Assembly (NCBI RefSeq): GCF_030272615.1 | Contig: NC_081415.1 | Span: 234,739,303 to 234,803,302 of the forward strand | DNA: 64,000 nt | Origin: Cryptomeria japonica | Lineage: Eukaryota > Streptophyta > Pinopsida > Cupressales > Cupressaceae | Reading direction: 5' to 3' | Shown: positions 1 to 11,594 of the stretch, piece by piece | Layout: the number at the start of each line of letters is the position of its first letter | How positions within the stretch are numbered: position 1 is the first letter of the stretch | Notes under the pieces: model-generated | Told to the model about the DNA's origin: nothing | Databases searched by the model: none | What the model saw: the letters and a program-made list of their open reading frames with translations, nothing else | Program-made: the position numbers and the translations under genes

Positions 1-316
1 TTTGGTTCTAGGTGCAAAATGGCCACCAACTATTCCATCATGAAATTCTTCAAGAACTTTATTAATCTGATCAAGTTCAATACTTATTAGTAAAACTCCA
101 TGAAAGTTATTTCTATACAAAAATCCATCTAAAATGGTGTAAAGTATTGCTTGAAGTCTAAAATACCTTATTTTTGCATTGTTTAAGCATTGTGGACACT
201 CACTAGTTTGAGGGTAATGCATCATATCTTGTATCCAACTTGAAGGAGGGGTTGCTTCAACATCTTGGTCTTCATCATTAAGCACAAGGACAACCTCTTA
301 TTTCACTTTTTTTATG
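1..316 (-). pseudogene. gypsy C pol fragment: end of RNase H region and integrase zinc-binding domain
   Basis: Read on the minus strand, this stretch gives a gypsy-type linker followed by the start of the integrase H2C2 zinc-binding domain, ending in EEFHDGIVGGHFAPRTK at the window edge. The HDG..GGHF core is characteristic of Ty3/gypsy integrases. A frameshift or stop lies near 240-290. The piece continues the pol reading at 13987-14553 once copia A is removed, so it is the same element C. The catalytic core of the integrase and the 3' LTR of C must lie outside the window to the left. Certain as gypsy integrase; the join across A is an inference from domain order and matching strand. Confidence 0.8.
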
Positions 317-321
317 TCCAC

Positions 322-1560
322 TATTGGACATTAATGCTGCTAGGATATGTTGTTGTCATTGATGTCAACATATTCCTTGCTTTGGTGTTTGCAGATTGGT
401 TTTTGGTGATCCAGTTTTGTAGTTTGTTTTTTTTATCAGTGTTTTGCAGAGTTCAGTATTTCCTCCGGTATATTCAAGTGTCATCAGATCTTGATCAGAT
501 TTTTTGAGAGATTATTTGGGATGGTCTTGTGTATCTTTATTTTATATGGTTCATGATCTGGTGCTCTACAAGTTATCTTTCCTTGTGACAGTTGTTGTTG
601 TTTGAGTGTTCTTGAGGTTTAGACGTTGACATATGAAGATTTGATAAGTGGTGTTGGTACAATTGTTCCTGATGATTCTAACATGCTTGTTGGTGTTTCC
701 TAATTGTATCCTTTTTTTTTTGGTGATCCACATTGATTGTTGTGCGATTTTTTGGTGATTTTGTTGAACCGATGATGTTCTTCGTGTTATGCAGTTTTCT
801 TGGTGGTGTAGTGTGTTGCAGTTGATCTTGGCATGCATTTCGGTGATGTTGTGTGTTTGAAGTTTTGATTTAGGTACATTTTATGTTATGTATATCATTA
901 TATTGGTCCGGTGGTCGATCTTTGTATCATGTGATGTAATTTTGTAATTGTGATTTGAGGGTTTAGTTGACCTTGTTGTCAAGGTTGATGAATTGTATAA
1001 ATAGGTGATATTGTCATGTAATTTGGGTATCGAGGTTGTGTCTCCATTATCAGAGAGTGGTGTATGTGCAAACAAGTGATCCATCTTTCTACATTGTGAT
1101 TGAGGAGAGATTGATGTTGCAGAGCAGATAATTGTGCTTAATCAAAACTGTCATCAGGCATTTGGAGATGCTATTATTGCAGTTCATTCCTTCCAGATTG
1201 TAGTTTGAATCTTGTTGTAAGTTAGTGAGATTTCCTTGAGGGTTGTATCCTTTTGAGTCATTATCTTTTGAGCAGTGAGCTCTAGGCAGTGTGCCTAAAT
1301 GCATGTGCATTTCCCATTGTAATATTTATACATACTACTGCAGAGTATCATCTTATTGTGGGTATGTTCCCACTGTGGTTTTTCCTTTAACCGGGTTTTC
1401 CACGTCAAAATCTTGGTGTTGTGTGTTGTACTATCAATTTACTTAGCTATTTAATTGCTACAGTTTATCATATCTGTATTTATGGTTAATTTTGTAGATC
1501 TGGTGAAAACTGATTCAAACCCCCCCCCCTCTCAGTTTTCCTTCATTGTTGTTGCCAACA
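322..1560 (+). repeat. 5' LTR of copia A
   Basis: Starts TATTGGACAT (a decayed TGTTGG) and ends GTTGCCAACA next to the primer site. It is matched along its whole length by 12750-13986. A pyrimidine run ending CCCCTCTCAG lies about 35 bp before the end, as in the other copia LTRs of this window. A block at 1357-1420 (GTGGTTTTTCC ... GGTTTTCCACG) is shared with the other copia LTR families here. Confidence 0.92.
996..1003 (+). promoter_or_regulatory. TATA box of copia A 5' LTR
   Basis: TATAAATA, conserved at the equivalent site of the 3' LTR (13424-13431). Its position two-thirds into the LTR fits a U3 promoter. Activity is not implied, since the element is decayed. Confidence 0.55.
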
Positions 1561-1561
1561 A

Positions 1562-1574
1562 TTTGTATCAAAGC
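1562..1574 (+). other. Primer-binding site of copia A
   Basis: TTGTATCAAAGCT follows the 5' LTR by one base. It is a two-mismatch version of TGGTATCAGAGC, complementary to the 3' end of plant initiator tRNA-Met, the usual copia primer. Confidence 0.75.
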
Positions 1575-1616
1575 TAGATCCTCCGGAAGAATCTTAACCA
1601 CTTGAGGAGAGTTGGG

Positions 1617-2760
1617 ATGGCAACTGGAACTGGAGGTGTTATGTTTAAGAAGGAGAGTCTGATATTCGATGGAAGTAACTATGCTATATGGAAGAACCGG
1701 ATGGAAGTACACTTGAGATTTCTTGGAGAAGATTACTAGAAGATTACAAAGAATGCCCATTCTGCTCCTCTGAATGGACTGGTTACTGCTGATGAGATCA
1801 AGGAATCTGAACATAATATTAGAGAAAAGGAAGCGTTGTTGAGTCCCCTGACTGATTAAGAGATGAAAATGTGAGGGACTTTAGACCGCACATGAGATCT
1901 TAGAGAAGGTTGAGACCCTGTATGAAGGAGATAAACAAGTGAAAGTTGCTAAGCTATAGAGTTTGAAAGGGAAATATGAGATGTTGAAGATGGGAGAAGA
2001 TGAGAACATAAATACCTTTATGGATAAGGTGAATGAACTTGTCCTAGGTATCAGATGTGTTGGTGGAACCCTTGAAGAAGATGAAATTGTTGCTAACGCA
2101 CTAAGATCATTTCCTCTTGTTTATAAACATAAGGTAGCTACTATTGATGAGATCCAGAGTGTGACTACAGTAACAAGAGATATGTTGGTTGGAAAGATTG
2201 TTGCATTTGAGTTAAGAAAATTTGGTGAATCACATGGAAAGTTTGAGACAACATTTAGAGTTTCTATATCCAGAAAGCAGAAGTATGATTCTAAAGAATG
2301 CAAAATATATAGATATGAAAGAGAAAGGAGAGAGATGGAAGATCAAGAAAGAGAAATAGATGAGCTTGAAGCATTGATTGCCTAGAGATTACCTAAGGGA
2401 GATAGTAAGTATGATGGAAAATTGCCTTTCAAATGTTTCTCTTGCAATAAGGTAGGACATTTTGCTTCTAAGTGCTCAAAGAGAATGGCTAAATATGACA
2501 AGCATGATAAATTTGATAAGCATGATAGAAATGATAGATATGAAAAGCATGAGAAGTATGATAAGCCTTACAAGTCTAACTGAAAGTATAAGCATAAGAA
2601 GAACTGCTATTATGTTGTTGATGAAGGTATTACAGATGAAGAATTAGAAGGAGATGAAGTTGTGTTTCGTGCCATTAAAGAAGATGGACCGGTACCTGTT
2701 GATTCCACTGGCAGCACTATTGAGGAGAAACCTTTAGCTGCTAAAGTCGAAGAAAAATAT
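1617..2760 (+). pseudogene. copia A gag (nucleocapsid precursor), decayed
   Basis: An ATG at 1617 opens a gag-like reading (FDGSNYAIWKNRMEVHL, typical of copia gag N-termini). It meets an in-frame TAG near 1737, a TAA near 1857 and a frameshift near 1870. From 1963 a clear frame continues through the UBN2-like gag core to a CCHC zinc knuckle, CFSCNKVGHFASKC, at about 2430-2475 with all four ligands present. It then enters a lysine/aspartate-rich tail with repeated KHDK/KYDK units (about 2495-2600). Most stops sit where glutamine, tryptophan or arginine would be expected. It would have coated element RNA in virus-like particles; it is now broken. Confidence 0.88.
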
Positions 2761-4135
2761 GAATGGGTGATTGGTAGTGGTTGTTCACATCATATGAATG
2801 GTGATTAAAGAAAATTTGTGAGTATGGAAAGGTATGATGGTGGAATAGTGAGATTTGGAGATGACAAAGCTTGTGTGATCCATGGTAGAGGTTCTATTTC
2901 CTTTGATGGTAAGCATAATACTGATGATGTCTTGTATGTTGAAGGTTTGAAGCATAATATTTTAAGTGTTGGATAGATGGTTGACAAAGGTTATGATTTG
3001 CAATTCAAGAATGGCAAATGTAAGATCCTAAATGCCTACGGTGTAGAGATTGCATCTGGAACTAACACTGAAGGTAATATTTTTCATTTGAATGTCGGTG
3101 ATAAAAGTTGTTTGATTGCTCAAATTGATGAAAGTTGGTTGTGGCATAGGAGAATGTGTCATGGTAATTTTGATTCAATGATTAAGATCAGTTCTACTTA
3201 GGTTGTTAAGACTGGTAATCCGGTATGTAAAGAATGTCAATTGGGTCAGCAAACAAGAATTTCTTTCAAGAGCAAGCAATATACATCTGATGGATTGGTA
3301 GATCTTGTGCATACTAACCTGTGTGGACCTACAAATGTTAGAAGTGTGCAGGGAGATATATATTTTATGTTGCTAATTGATCATTATTCGAGAATGATAT
3401 GGGTTGTCTTTTTGAAGGAGTAATTTGAAGCATTAGACAAATTCAAGATATTCAAAGCAAAGGTTGAGACTGAGCTAGGATTGAAGGTGAAATGTTTGAG
3501 ATCTGACAGGGGAGGAGAATTTTTTTCCAATGAGTTTGATTCATTCTATGAGAAGCATGGGATTAGAAGACAATTATCTGCTCCTAGAACCCCTCAGTAG
3601 AATGGAGTTGTTGAAAGGAAGAGCGAGACTGTTTTGGATACTACAAGGACTATGCTGATTGAAGGGAATGTTCCAAAGATCTATTTGCAAGAAGCTATTA
3701 GCATTAGTTTTTACACATTCAACCAAGTTCATATTAAAGGTGATACCGGTAAGACTCCTTATGAGCTATGGTCTGGTAATTTTCCTACTGTCATTTATTT
3801 CAAAGTATTCGGTAGAAAATTTTATATGAAGAGAGATGATGACATAGGAAATTTTGATGCAAGAAGTGATGAAGGAATTTTCTTGGGATATTCAAGAAAG
3901 ATTAAATCATACCGATGCTACAATAAGTGACTGAGAAAGATAGTGGAAAGTGCGAATGTAAATATGGACAAGAACCTTGGAAAAGAAATTAGAGCTTGCA
4001 GATATGATGATGGTCAACACATTGTTCTAAATCCTATTTAGATAGAAGAATTGAAGCAAAATGATCTGGTAGAGACAGTTAATACATATGTTACTACTGC
4101 TGGTGGAGAGGTATAGGAACCTAAAAAATTAAAAT
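2761..4135 (+). pseudogene. copia A protease and integrase, decayed
   Basis: Continues the gag frame. The protease site reads VIGSGCSHHM (about 2770-2800), where the family has DSG; the catalytic aspartate is replaced by glycine. The GAG-pre-integrase zinc-binding part (LWHRRMCHGNF, about 3138) and integrase core follow: HTNLCGP (first catalytic Asp now Asn), LRSDRGGEF (second Asp kept) and a glutamate in NGVVERK (kept). At least eight in-frame stops occur, nearly all TAG, TAA or TGA at places where relatives have Q, W or R. The frame otherwise holds for over 2 kb, which suggests decay by point transitions more than by indels. Confidence 0.88.
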
Positions 4136-4207
4136 AATCAGAAGACTTCGAGGTATGTAAGATTGAATCATTTAGAAAATTAGATTATTGGAGATAAAAA
4201 TAAAGGT

Positions 4208-5795
4208 GTGATAACTAGAAGAAGGCTAGCTGTTGAAGATGTATATTTGATTTCTAAGATTGAACCTAAAGATGTTGTTGAGGCTTGCAAATATGAAAAT
4301 TGGATGAGAGATATGAAAGAAGAATTAGATCATATTGAAAAGAATAAAACATGGGAGCTTGTGCCTAGACCTAAAGACAAGAATGTATAGGTACTAAATG
4401 GGTATCCAGAAATAAACTGAATGAAGTTGGTGAAGTTGTCAGGAATAAAGCAAGATTGGTATACAAAGGATATTCACAAAAAGAAGGGATTGATTATGAG
4501 GAGACTTTTTCTCTAGTAGCCAAACTTGAAATTGTTAGACTGTTGCTCGCATATGCTTTATATAAATATTTCAAGGTATATCAGATGGATGTGAAGTCAA
4601 CTTTTCTAAATGGTGGTCTTGACGAAGAAGTCTACATTGAGGAACCTAATAGATTTTCATTATCGGATGATGGTGACATGGTATGCAAACTGAATAAATC
4701 TCTTTATAGATTGAAACAAGCCCCTAGAGCTTGGTATGCTAGATTGGATAAGTATTAGCTAAAATTAAGATTCAATAAAGGGATTGTTGATAGCGATTTT
4801 TACTTTAACATTGAGAATGAGAACATCTTGATTGTTGAAATCCTTGTTGATGATATTATCTTTGGAGGAGATGATGACTTGCATGAAGCTTTCTAGTGAT
4901 ATGCAGAAAGAATTCAAGATGTCTATGATAGGTGAGATGAAATTTTTCTTAGGTTTGCATATTTCACATACTAGAAAAGGTATTTTCATATCTCAAACTA
5001 AATATGTGAAGGAATTGCTGAAGAATTTTGGGTTAGATGACTCCAACTAGTTGGAACCCCTATGGTGACTGGCTGCAAATTGACTAAGAATAATGAATCT
5101 CTGAAAGCTAATCAGAGTTTGTACAGATCTATGGTTGGTGGACTGCTATATCTTACTTAGCCTAGGTTGGATATTATACATGTTGTGTGCATGGTTGCTA
5201 GATATCAAGCTAATCCAAAAGGGATTCATGTCACTTTTGTAAACAGAATATTCAGATACTTGAAGGGAACTGTGGATTATGGTTTATGGTATCTGAGGAA
5301 TGATGATTTCATGTTATGTGCTTACATTGATGATGATTGAGCTGGTGATGTTGATGACCAAAAGACTACCTCCGGTGGTGCTTTCTTTTTGGGTAAGAAA
5401 TTGGTTTCATGGGCTAGAAAGAAACAAGATTTAGTGTCCTTATCTACTGCTAAAGTTGAGTACATTGCTACTGATGGTAGCTACACTCAGGTAGTTTGGA
5501 TGAAGAAAATGTTGAAGGATATCAGAGTTATCCATGATGAGCCTACTGTCATATACTGTGATAATTCTAGTGCTATTAACATGTCAAAGAATATGGTGCA
5601 ACATTCAAAGACTAAACATGTGTCAATCAAATATCATTAATTGAGAGAAAAAGTCAGTGAAGAGGAAGTGAAGATGGAATATGTCTACAAAGGAACAAAT
5701 TGTTGATATTTTCACTAAGCCTTTGCCTATAGAGATATTTGTCAAATTGAGAAACAAGTTAGGGGTATCCACCCCTCTTGATGAGAACTAGATAC
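4208..5795 (+). pseudogene. copia A reverse transcriptase and RNase H, decayed
   Basis: The reverse transcriptase begins with NWMRDMKEELDHIEKNKTW. It has one frameshift near 4390 and continues through [21 protein letters not shown] and [15 protein letters not shown] to the catalytic VDDII at about 4845-4860. A frameshift and stops follow near 4890-4900. The RNase H part includes [29 protein letters not shown] and KTKHVSIKYH (5389-5640) and ends in the PLP-type C-terminus near 5795. It would copy element RNA into DNA; it cannot be made now. The same domains in B and F are close relatives. Confidence 0.9.
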
Positions 5796-5982
5796 ATTGA
5801 GTTGCATCAATCTGGTGGACTTCACAGTCTTATTCCTTTTATCCAGATTGATGAGTTGATGCTTCTCCTCTAGTGGAGTAGTCTGGTTATGTGTTTTTTG
5901 GGAGAGATTCATGTTTTATATTCTGGGGAGAGTTTGGTTTTCTATTTTGAGATTTTTGGAATTTTTGTCAAAGGGGGAGAGA
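5796..5982 (+). other. copia A 3' untranslated region with polypurine tract, and left target duplication of B
   Basis: Non-coding stretch after the pol end. AAAGGGGGAGAGA at 5970-5982 is a purine tract of the kind used to start plus-strand synthesis. AGAGA (5978-5982) is the left target-site copy of element B. The rest of A's 3' region resumes at 12625. Confidence 0.75.
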
Positions 5983-7030
5983 TGTTAGGTCCCAGAGACA
6001 ACTAAGAGGCGGGGGGGGTGAATCAGTTGTCAAATAAATTCAACCAAAAACAACTTAGCCAACCTTAATTCTTAATACCAGTAAACCAAACTTTATGTCG
6101 GTAGATAATTTATCAGTTAATTACAGTACCGGTAAAGATAAATGCATGAAACAGAAAGACAATAATAGCCACAACACATAACACCAATGTTTGTATGTGG
6201 AAACCCTATAAGGGGAAAAACCACGGAGGAAACCTTACCCACAATCAGATCATACTACTGTAGATAGTATGTGTATACAAATGGGGTATGCACATTCAGA
6301 AAGGTCAATCGCCTAGAGCTCACTGCTCAAACACAAATAGGAGTCACATTGACTACAAATGGATGGTTAAATCCAATAATGATATACCGCTCAAAATAGC
6401 ATCTTCATATGCTGGATTCAGTACCGGTGTAGTTCTGATATGTCTTCATAAAAACCTTGCTTCACTTTCAAATGATGTCTGCGTGTATAGCTCTTCTTAT
6501 TCTCACATATACCTTCTTACAATTCCTTTTCCAATTGCATATCGATCTTACATATATACCATAACCTAAGACCAATTTTAGTAGGTCGGCTCTAAAAGAT
6601 ATTACAATAAAACAATTACAAGTAAATCAATAACTGATGAAATATTCGATTCAATATGTCAGCTTAATGCATTTACAATAACAACAAAATCATCTCCAAA
6701 GTGTGTTGTGCTGATCTGGAATAGATAAGCATGTCAGTGCATAACCTGGACCTATTTGTCGGTAACAACAAATATGCAAGCATGGACATACCAATGAAAA
6801 AATCTCCAAGACAAAGTGTCCAAACGATGTCTTCAACATAACCAAGTGTTTTTCATGGTATTCCAAGTGTCGGTGAACAATATATCCTGCTCGTGTACCA
6901 GATACTGGTGACTGTGCATAAGTCGCTTGCCGATGAACATTGCCAATTCTCCAAAGTACTAGAGTTGAGAAATGTTAATAGGTATTGACATCAATGAAAA
7001 AACCATATCAATATAACCAAAATACCAACA
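5983..7030 (-). repeat. 3' LTR of copia B
   Basis: Begins TGTTAGGTCCC and ends AAATACCAACA in plus-strand reading. It is flanked on the inner side by the pyrimidine tract that is the element's polypurine tract on the minus strand. It retains a segment near 6298-6330 that is missing from the right LTR. The conserved copia LTR block lies at about 6190-6245 (reverse orientation). Confidence 0.95.
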
Positions 7031-7443
7031 ATCTCCCCCTTTGGTATTGATGGCAACACAAGATGGAAAAACCATCAAAGTGCCAAAACAGAAATGCCAA
7101 ATACCAAAAACCAACAATCTCCCAAAAGAGATCATAACCAGAAATCAAAATTTAGATACAGAGAGTAATCAATAACAATCTCTCCCCCTGAGAGTAACAT
7201 GTGTTTTCTTTTTGTTTTTCCATATCAATATCTCCCCCTTTTACATCAAATGCCAAAGTTACTACAAAACCAAGTTCAAATACAAAATACCAACTACTCC
7301 CTCTGAGAAGTAGCTCTCATCATCAAAGCCAGAATAAAAGATTTTTTTGTTAATTCTATAGGTTGATGATAAACATCAACTGTCTAAGTCTCTACCGGTG
7401 GGGTTATGACCTCAAGCTGATCTCTGAGATATTCAAAAGTCTC
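7031..7443 (-). other. copia B 3' untranslated region with repeated polypurine tracts
   Basis: No coding signal. On the minus strand it holds several purine tracts: the LTR-proximal one at 7031-7042 (plus strand ATCTCCCCCTTT) and further TCTCCCCCT-like copies near 7185 and 7232, with weaker ones near 7118 and 7300. Only the one abutting the LTR is expected to prime plus-strand synthesis. Confidence 0.75.
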
Positions 7444-8960
7444 TTAAGGCAAAGGCTTAGCGAAAATATCTGCAATATGCTCTTTAGTATTCACATAAAC
7501 CAGTTTTACTTCTTTTGCTTCAACATTCTCTTTCAGAAAATTCAATTTGATAGAAACAAGTTTAGTTTTATAATGTAGTACCGGATTATTAGATATATCA
7601 ATTGCTATAGTGATATCACAATAGATAGTTATAGGTTCCTTGCATTTTACCTTTATGTCCTTCAACATTTGCTTAAGCCATAATACCTGTGTACAGTTAG
7701 TTGCTACTACAACATATTCTAATTCTGCTGTTGATCAAGATGTGCAACTTTGTTTCTTACTCAACCAAGATATTAATCTGCTGCTAAGAAAAAATGCTCC
7801 ACCGGTGGTTCTTTTTCTCTCATCCACATCTCCTACCCAATTTGCATCTATTTATGCACATAATTCAAATTTTTCATCTCTAGGATACTATAAACTAAGA
7901 TTTGTAGTGCCTTGTAAGTACCGAAAAATCCTTTTTACTGTTGATTCATGATTTTCTTTAGGATTACTCTGAAATCTTGAAACAATACATACTGCATTCA
8001 TAATATCAGGTCTTGTTTGTGTCAAATACAGTAAACCTCTTATCATAGATTTGTACCTAGTCGGATTAACAGGTGTAGATTCATCCCTTAGTGATAATTT
8101 GTCATTTGTAGTCATAGGTGTGCTTACCAGTTTAGAGTTCTCCATACCAAATTTCTTTAGTAATTTCTTAAAGTACTTGGATTGACTCAAGAATATGCCT
8201 TTACCAGACTGTGAAATCTGCAATCCTAAAAAAAATTTTATCTCTCGAATCATAGACATTTCAAATTCTTGTTACATTTCAATAGAAAAGTATTTACATA
8301 ATCCATCTTCTCCTCCAAAGATTATATCATCAACAAAAAATTCTATAACCAATATGTCATCATTAGTCACTTTATAGTATAAGTTGCTGTCAGCATTACC
8401 TTTAGAAAAACCAATCTTCAAAAGATATTTATCCAATCTTGCATACCAAGCTCTTGGAGCTTGCTTCAACCCATACAAAGTTTTCCTTAACCTGCAAACC
8501 ATATCTTTGTTATTTGTCAAAGAAAATCCATCAGGTTGCTCAATGTAAACTTCTTCTTCAAGATCTCCATTCAAAAATGCACATTTAATATCCATTTGAT
8601 ATACTTTGTAGTTCTTGTGTGCTGCAAAAGCCAAGAATAATCTGACTGCCTCAATTCTAGCTACCGGTGCAAAGGTTTCATTGTAATCAATTCCTTCTTT
8701 CTGAGAATATCCCTTACACACTAGCCTTGCTTTATTTCTGATTACCTTACCATCTTCATTAAGTTTGTTTCTGAATACCCATTTTGTTCCAATTACATTT
8801 TTTTCTTTAGGCTGGGGAACTAATGTCCATGTGTTATTTTTTTCAATCTGTTCTAATTCCTCTTCCATAGCTTTAATCTAGTGCTTATCTTCACATTCCT
8901 CATTAATTGATGATGGTTCAATTTGAGAAATAAGACATACCTCTTCATTTTCTAGTCTTC
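7444..8960 (-). pseudogene. copia B reverse transcriptase and RNase H, decayed
   Basis: Minus strand. Reverse transcriptase occupies 8868-8272 and continues 8259-7888 after a single stop near 8270. Motifs are [65 protein letters not shown] and the catalytic [10 protein letters not shown]. The connection and RNase H parts follow: TRPDIMNAV, GDVDERKRTTGGAFFL, YCDITIAIDIS and ADIFAKPLP, with stops near 7887, 7850 and 7740. It is the best preserved domain set in B. It differs from A at many residues, so the two are separate families or old subfamilies. Confidence 0.92.
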
Positions 8961-10355
8961 CTCTTGTCATAACTCCTTGATACTTGTTTCCAATTATCTG
9001 ATTTTTCAGTGGTTCAATCTTACATACTGGGGTGTCTTCGTTTGCTGCAATTCCTTAGTTATGGTGGAATTTTCAGATGATACCAGTGTAACTGGATCTT
9101 CATTTTGTACCAATGGGTTCACTATAGGTTCATTTGTCAGTATCTCTATTACCTGTTCAGAGTCTATATACCTTGAAGTTCCTCTAAATTGTTCATCAAT
9201 CTTCACATTTGTACTCTCAACAATTTTTTGCAATCTTTTGTTAAAACATCTATATGCTTTGCTCTTAGATGAATAAACAAGATATATTCCTTCATCACTT
9301 CTAGGATCAAATTTTCCAATATACCCATCTCTTCTAATATAGCATTTACTTCAAAATATTATGAAATATTTAAGAGTAGGAGTAATACTAAACCATAGTT
9401 CATGAGGTGTCTTACCAATTTCTCCTTTGATGTGAAATTTGTTGAATGTATACACCATTGTACTTACTGCCTCTCTCCAATATACATGTGGTAGATTTGC
9501 TTCTGATAACATACTTCTAGCTGCATCCAAGATAGTATTGTTTTTCCTTTCTACAACTCCATTTTGTTGTGGTTTCTGGGGTGTTGATAGCTGTCTTCTG
9601 ATTCCATTCACTTCACAGAATGCATTAAATTCTTTAGATGTAAATTCACCTCCTTGATCTGATCTTAGACATTTGATTTACTTACCGGTTTCATTTTCTA
9701 CCATTGCTTTGAATAGTTTGAATTTCCCAAGTGCTTCTAATTTTTCTTTGAGAAAAGTAACCCAACACATTCTAGAATAGTCATCAATGATTAGCATGAA
9801 ATATCTATCACCTTGTAAACTTTTAGTTCTAGCTAGACCACATAAATCAATGTGAATTAAGTCAAGAGCATTATTGGATTTTTCTGGAATAGTTTTAAAA
9901 GATGCTCTAACTTGTTTTCCAAATTGGCATTCCTTACATACTGGATTGTGAGGTTTGACAATCTTAGGTAAATCTATAACTACCTTAGTAGTACTGATTT
10001 TCACAATGCAATCAAAATTTACATGACAGAGTCTCTTATGCCATAGCCAAATTTTATCAATATGTGCAATCAAGCATGTCTTTTCATTGTTATTCAAATG
10101 AAAGATGTTACCTCTAGTTTGATTACCAGTTGCAATTTCCAAACCAGTTATGTTCATAATTTTACATTTTCCATTCTTGAATTGTAACTGAAATCCTTTT
10201 TCAACTAATTGACCAACACTCAAAAGATTATGCTTTCAACCTTCTACATAGTAAACATTGTCAGTATTATGCTTACCATCAAGAGATATAGTACCTTTTC
10301 CTTTGATCAAACAAGCTTTATCATCTCCAAATCTTACTAGACCTCCATTATATTC
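8961..10355 (-). pseudogene. copia B integrase, decayed
   Basis: Minus strand. The GAG-pre-integrase zinc-binding region (LWHKRLCHVNFD ... NPVCKECQFGKQ) lies at 10223-9900. The core follows with HIDLCGL, a catalytic Asp in LRSDQGGEF near 9660 and a Glu in NGVVERKN near 9545, so the DDE set is visible. A stop near 9677 separates the two open segments. The C-terminal part near 9300-9230 includes the SDEGI/LGYS region and the variable linker to reverse transcriptase (9233-9006). In the living element it would join element DNA to the host chromosome. Confidence 0.88.
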
Positions 10356-11538
10356 CTAAAAGGGCAAGAATTTACCTTTATCACTAGTCATGTGATGTGA
10401 ACATCCTGAATCAATGATCCATTCATCCTTAACTTCAATTTTAGCTGCCAGGGCCTGCTCTACCAGTTGAATAGTAGGTGTCAATTGATCTTTTGTTATA
10501 GCAACAAAGACCCATCCATTATCTGTTGGATCCTCATCAGAATCATCAATGACTCCTTCATCAGCAAGATAACAAGATTTATCTTTATTCTTCTTAAATC
10601 TGTATCTCTGATATTTAGGGTTAGACTTGTATGTTCTTCTAGCTTCTTCTCTTAGTCTAGCATGTCTATCAGGGAATCTTGAAGCCATATGACCAATCTT
10701 ATTACAGTTAAAACATTTAAAGGGTGCTTTACCTTCATACTTACTTCCAACTAGACCTTTAGGTATTTTCCTTGCAAATAGTGCTTCAAGTTCTTCAAGC
10801 TCTTCATTTTCTCTCTTGCTTTCTTCAAGTTCTCTTGCATAAAAGGCTTTCCAATCAGATTTGCCAAATGATGGTGCAGATGACATTGATGCCTTAAAAG
10901 CTAAATCTATCTTTATAGTAGCAACATGACCAAATTCCTTAATTTCAAAAGCTGAAAGTTTTCCAATCAATGTATCCCTAGTTACTGATGTATTAGGCAT
11001 TGTTCTTAATTCATTTATAGTAGTAACTTTCATTTTGTATGCTAGTGGCAATCCTCTTAAATTTTTTGAAACAATTTCATCTTCACTTAAGGTTCCTCCG
11101 CAACATTTAATACCCAAAACAATTTCATTTACTCTTTCCTTAAAAGTGGAAATCCTTTCATCTTCTTCCATTTTTCAGATTTTCATACATGACCCAGAAG
11201 CTTTCAATTTTTGCAATTTTGATTGTGGAATCTCCTTCATTCAATGTTTCCAAATGATCCCAAATAGCTTTAGCAGTACACCTATCTGATAATCCCATGA
11301 TTTGCTGATTTGATAATGCACTCAAAAGTGCTTCCCTTGCTTTGCAATCATTTTCTTCATCTTTTCCTAAGGTAGGTGGATTAGGCTGACCAGGAGTAGG
11401 AGTAGTATAGCCATTCTTTGTAACTTCCCACATGTCCTTTCCAATGCAATTCAGATGTGTCTCCATTTTGATCTTCCATATGCCATAGTTAGTTCCATCA
11501 AGTTTAGGGTTGTCCTTCCTGAAATAGTTAATAGACAT
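10356..11538 (-). pseudogene. copia B gag and protease, one frameshift
   Basis: Minus strand. The gag N-terminus starts at 11538 (FRKDNPKLDGTNYGIWKIKMETHL) and runs to 11158. A one-base gain in an A5 run (T5 at 11171-11175 on the plus strand) shifts it into the frame 11171-10356, which continues without stop. The zinc knuckle CFNCNKIGHMASRFPDRH has its fourth ligand changed from Cys to Phe. The protease site IIDSGCSHHMT near 10400 is intact. Apart from the frameshift and the knuckle change the region looks recently functional. Confidence 0.92.
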
Positions 11539-11582
11539 TGGATCTCCTCAAGCTGTTAAACTTCTACAAAAGAGGACTAAGC

Positions 11583-11594
11583 TCTGATACCAAT
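11583..11594 (-). other. Primer-binding site of copia B
   Basis: On the minus strand the bases next to the 5' LTR read ATTGGTATCAGAGC, an exact match to the plant initiator tRNA-Met primer motif TGGTATCAGAGC. Confidence 0.92.

Noticed and set aside
7640-9276. Plus-strand open frames over copia B pol
   Set aside because: Shadows of the minus-strand reverse transcriptase, RNase H and integrase.
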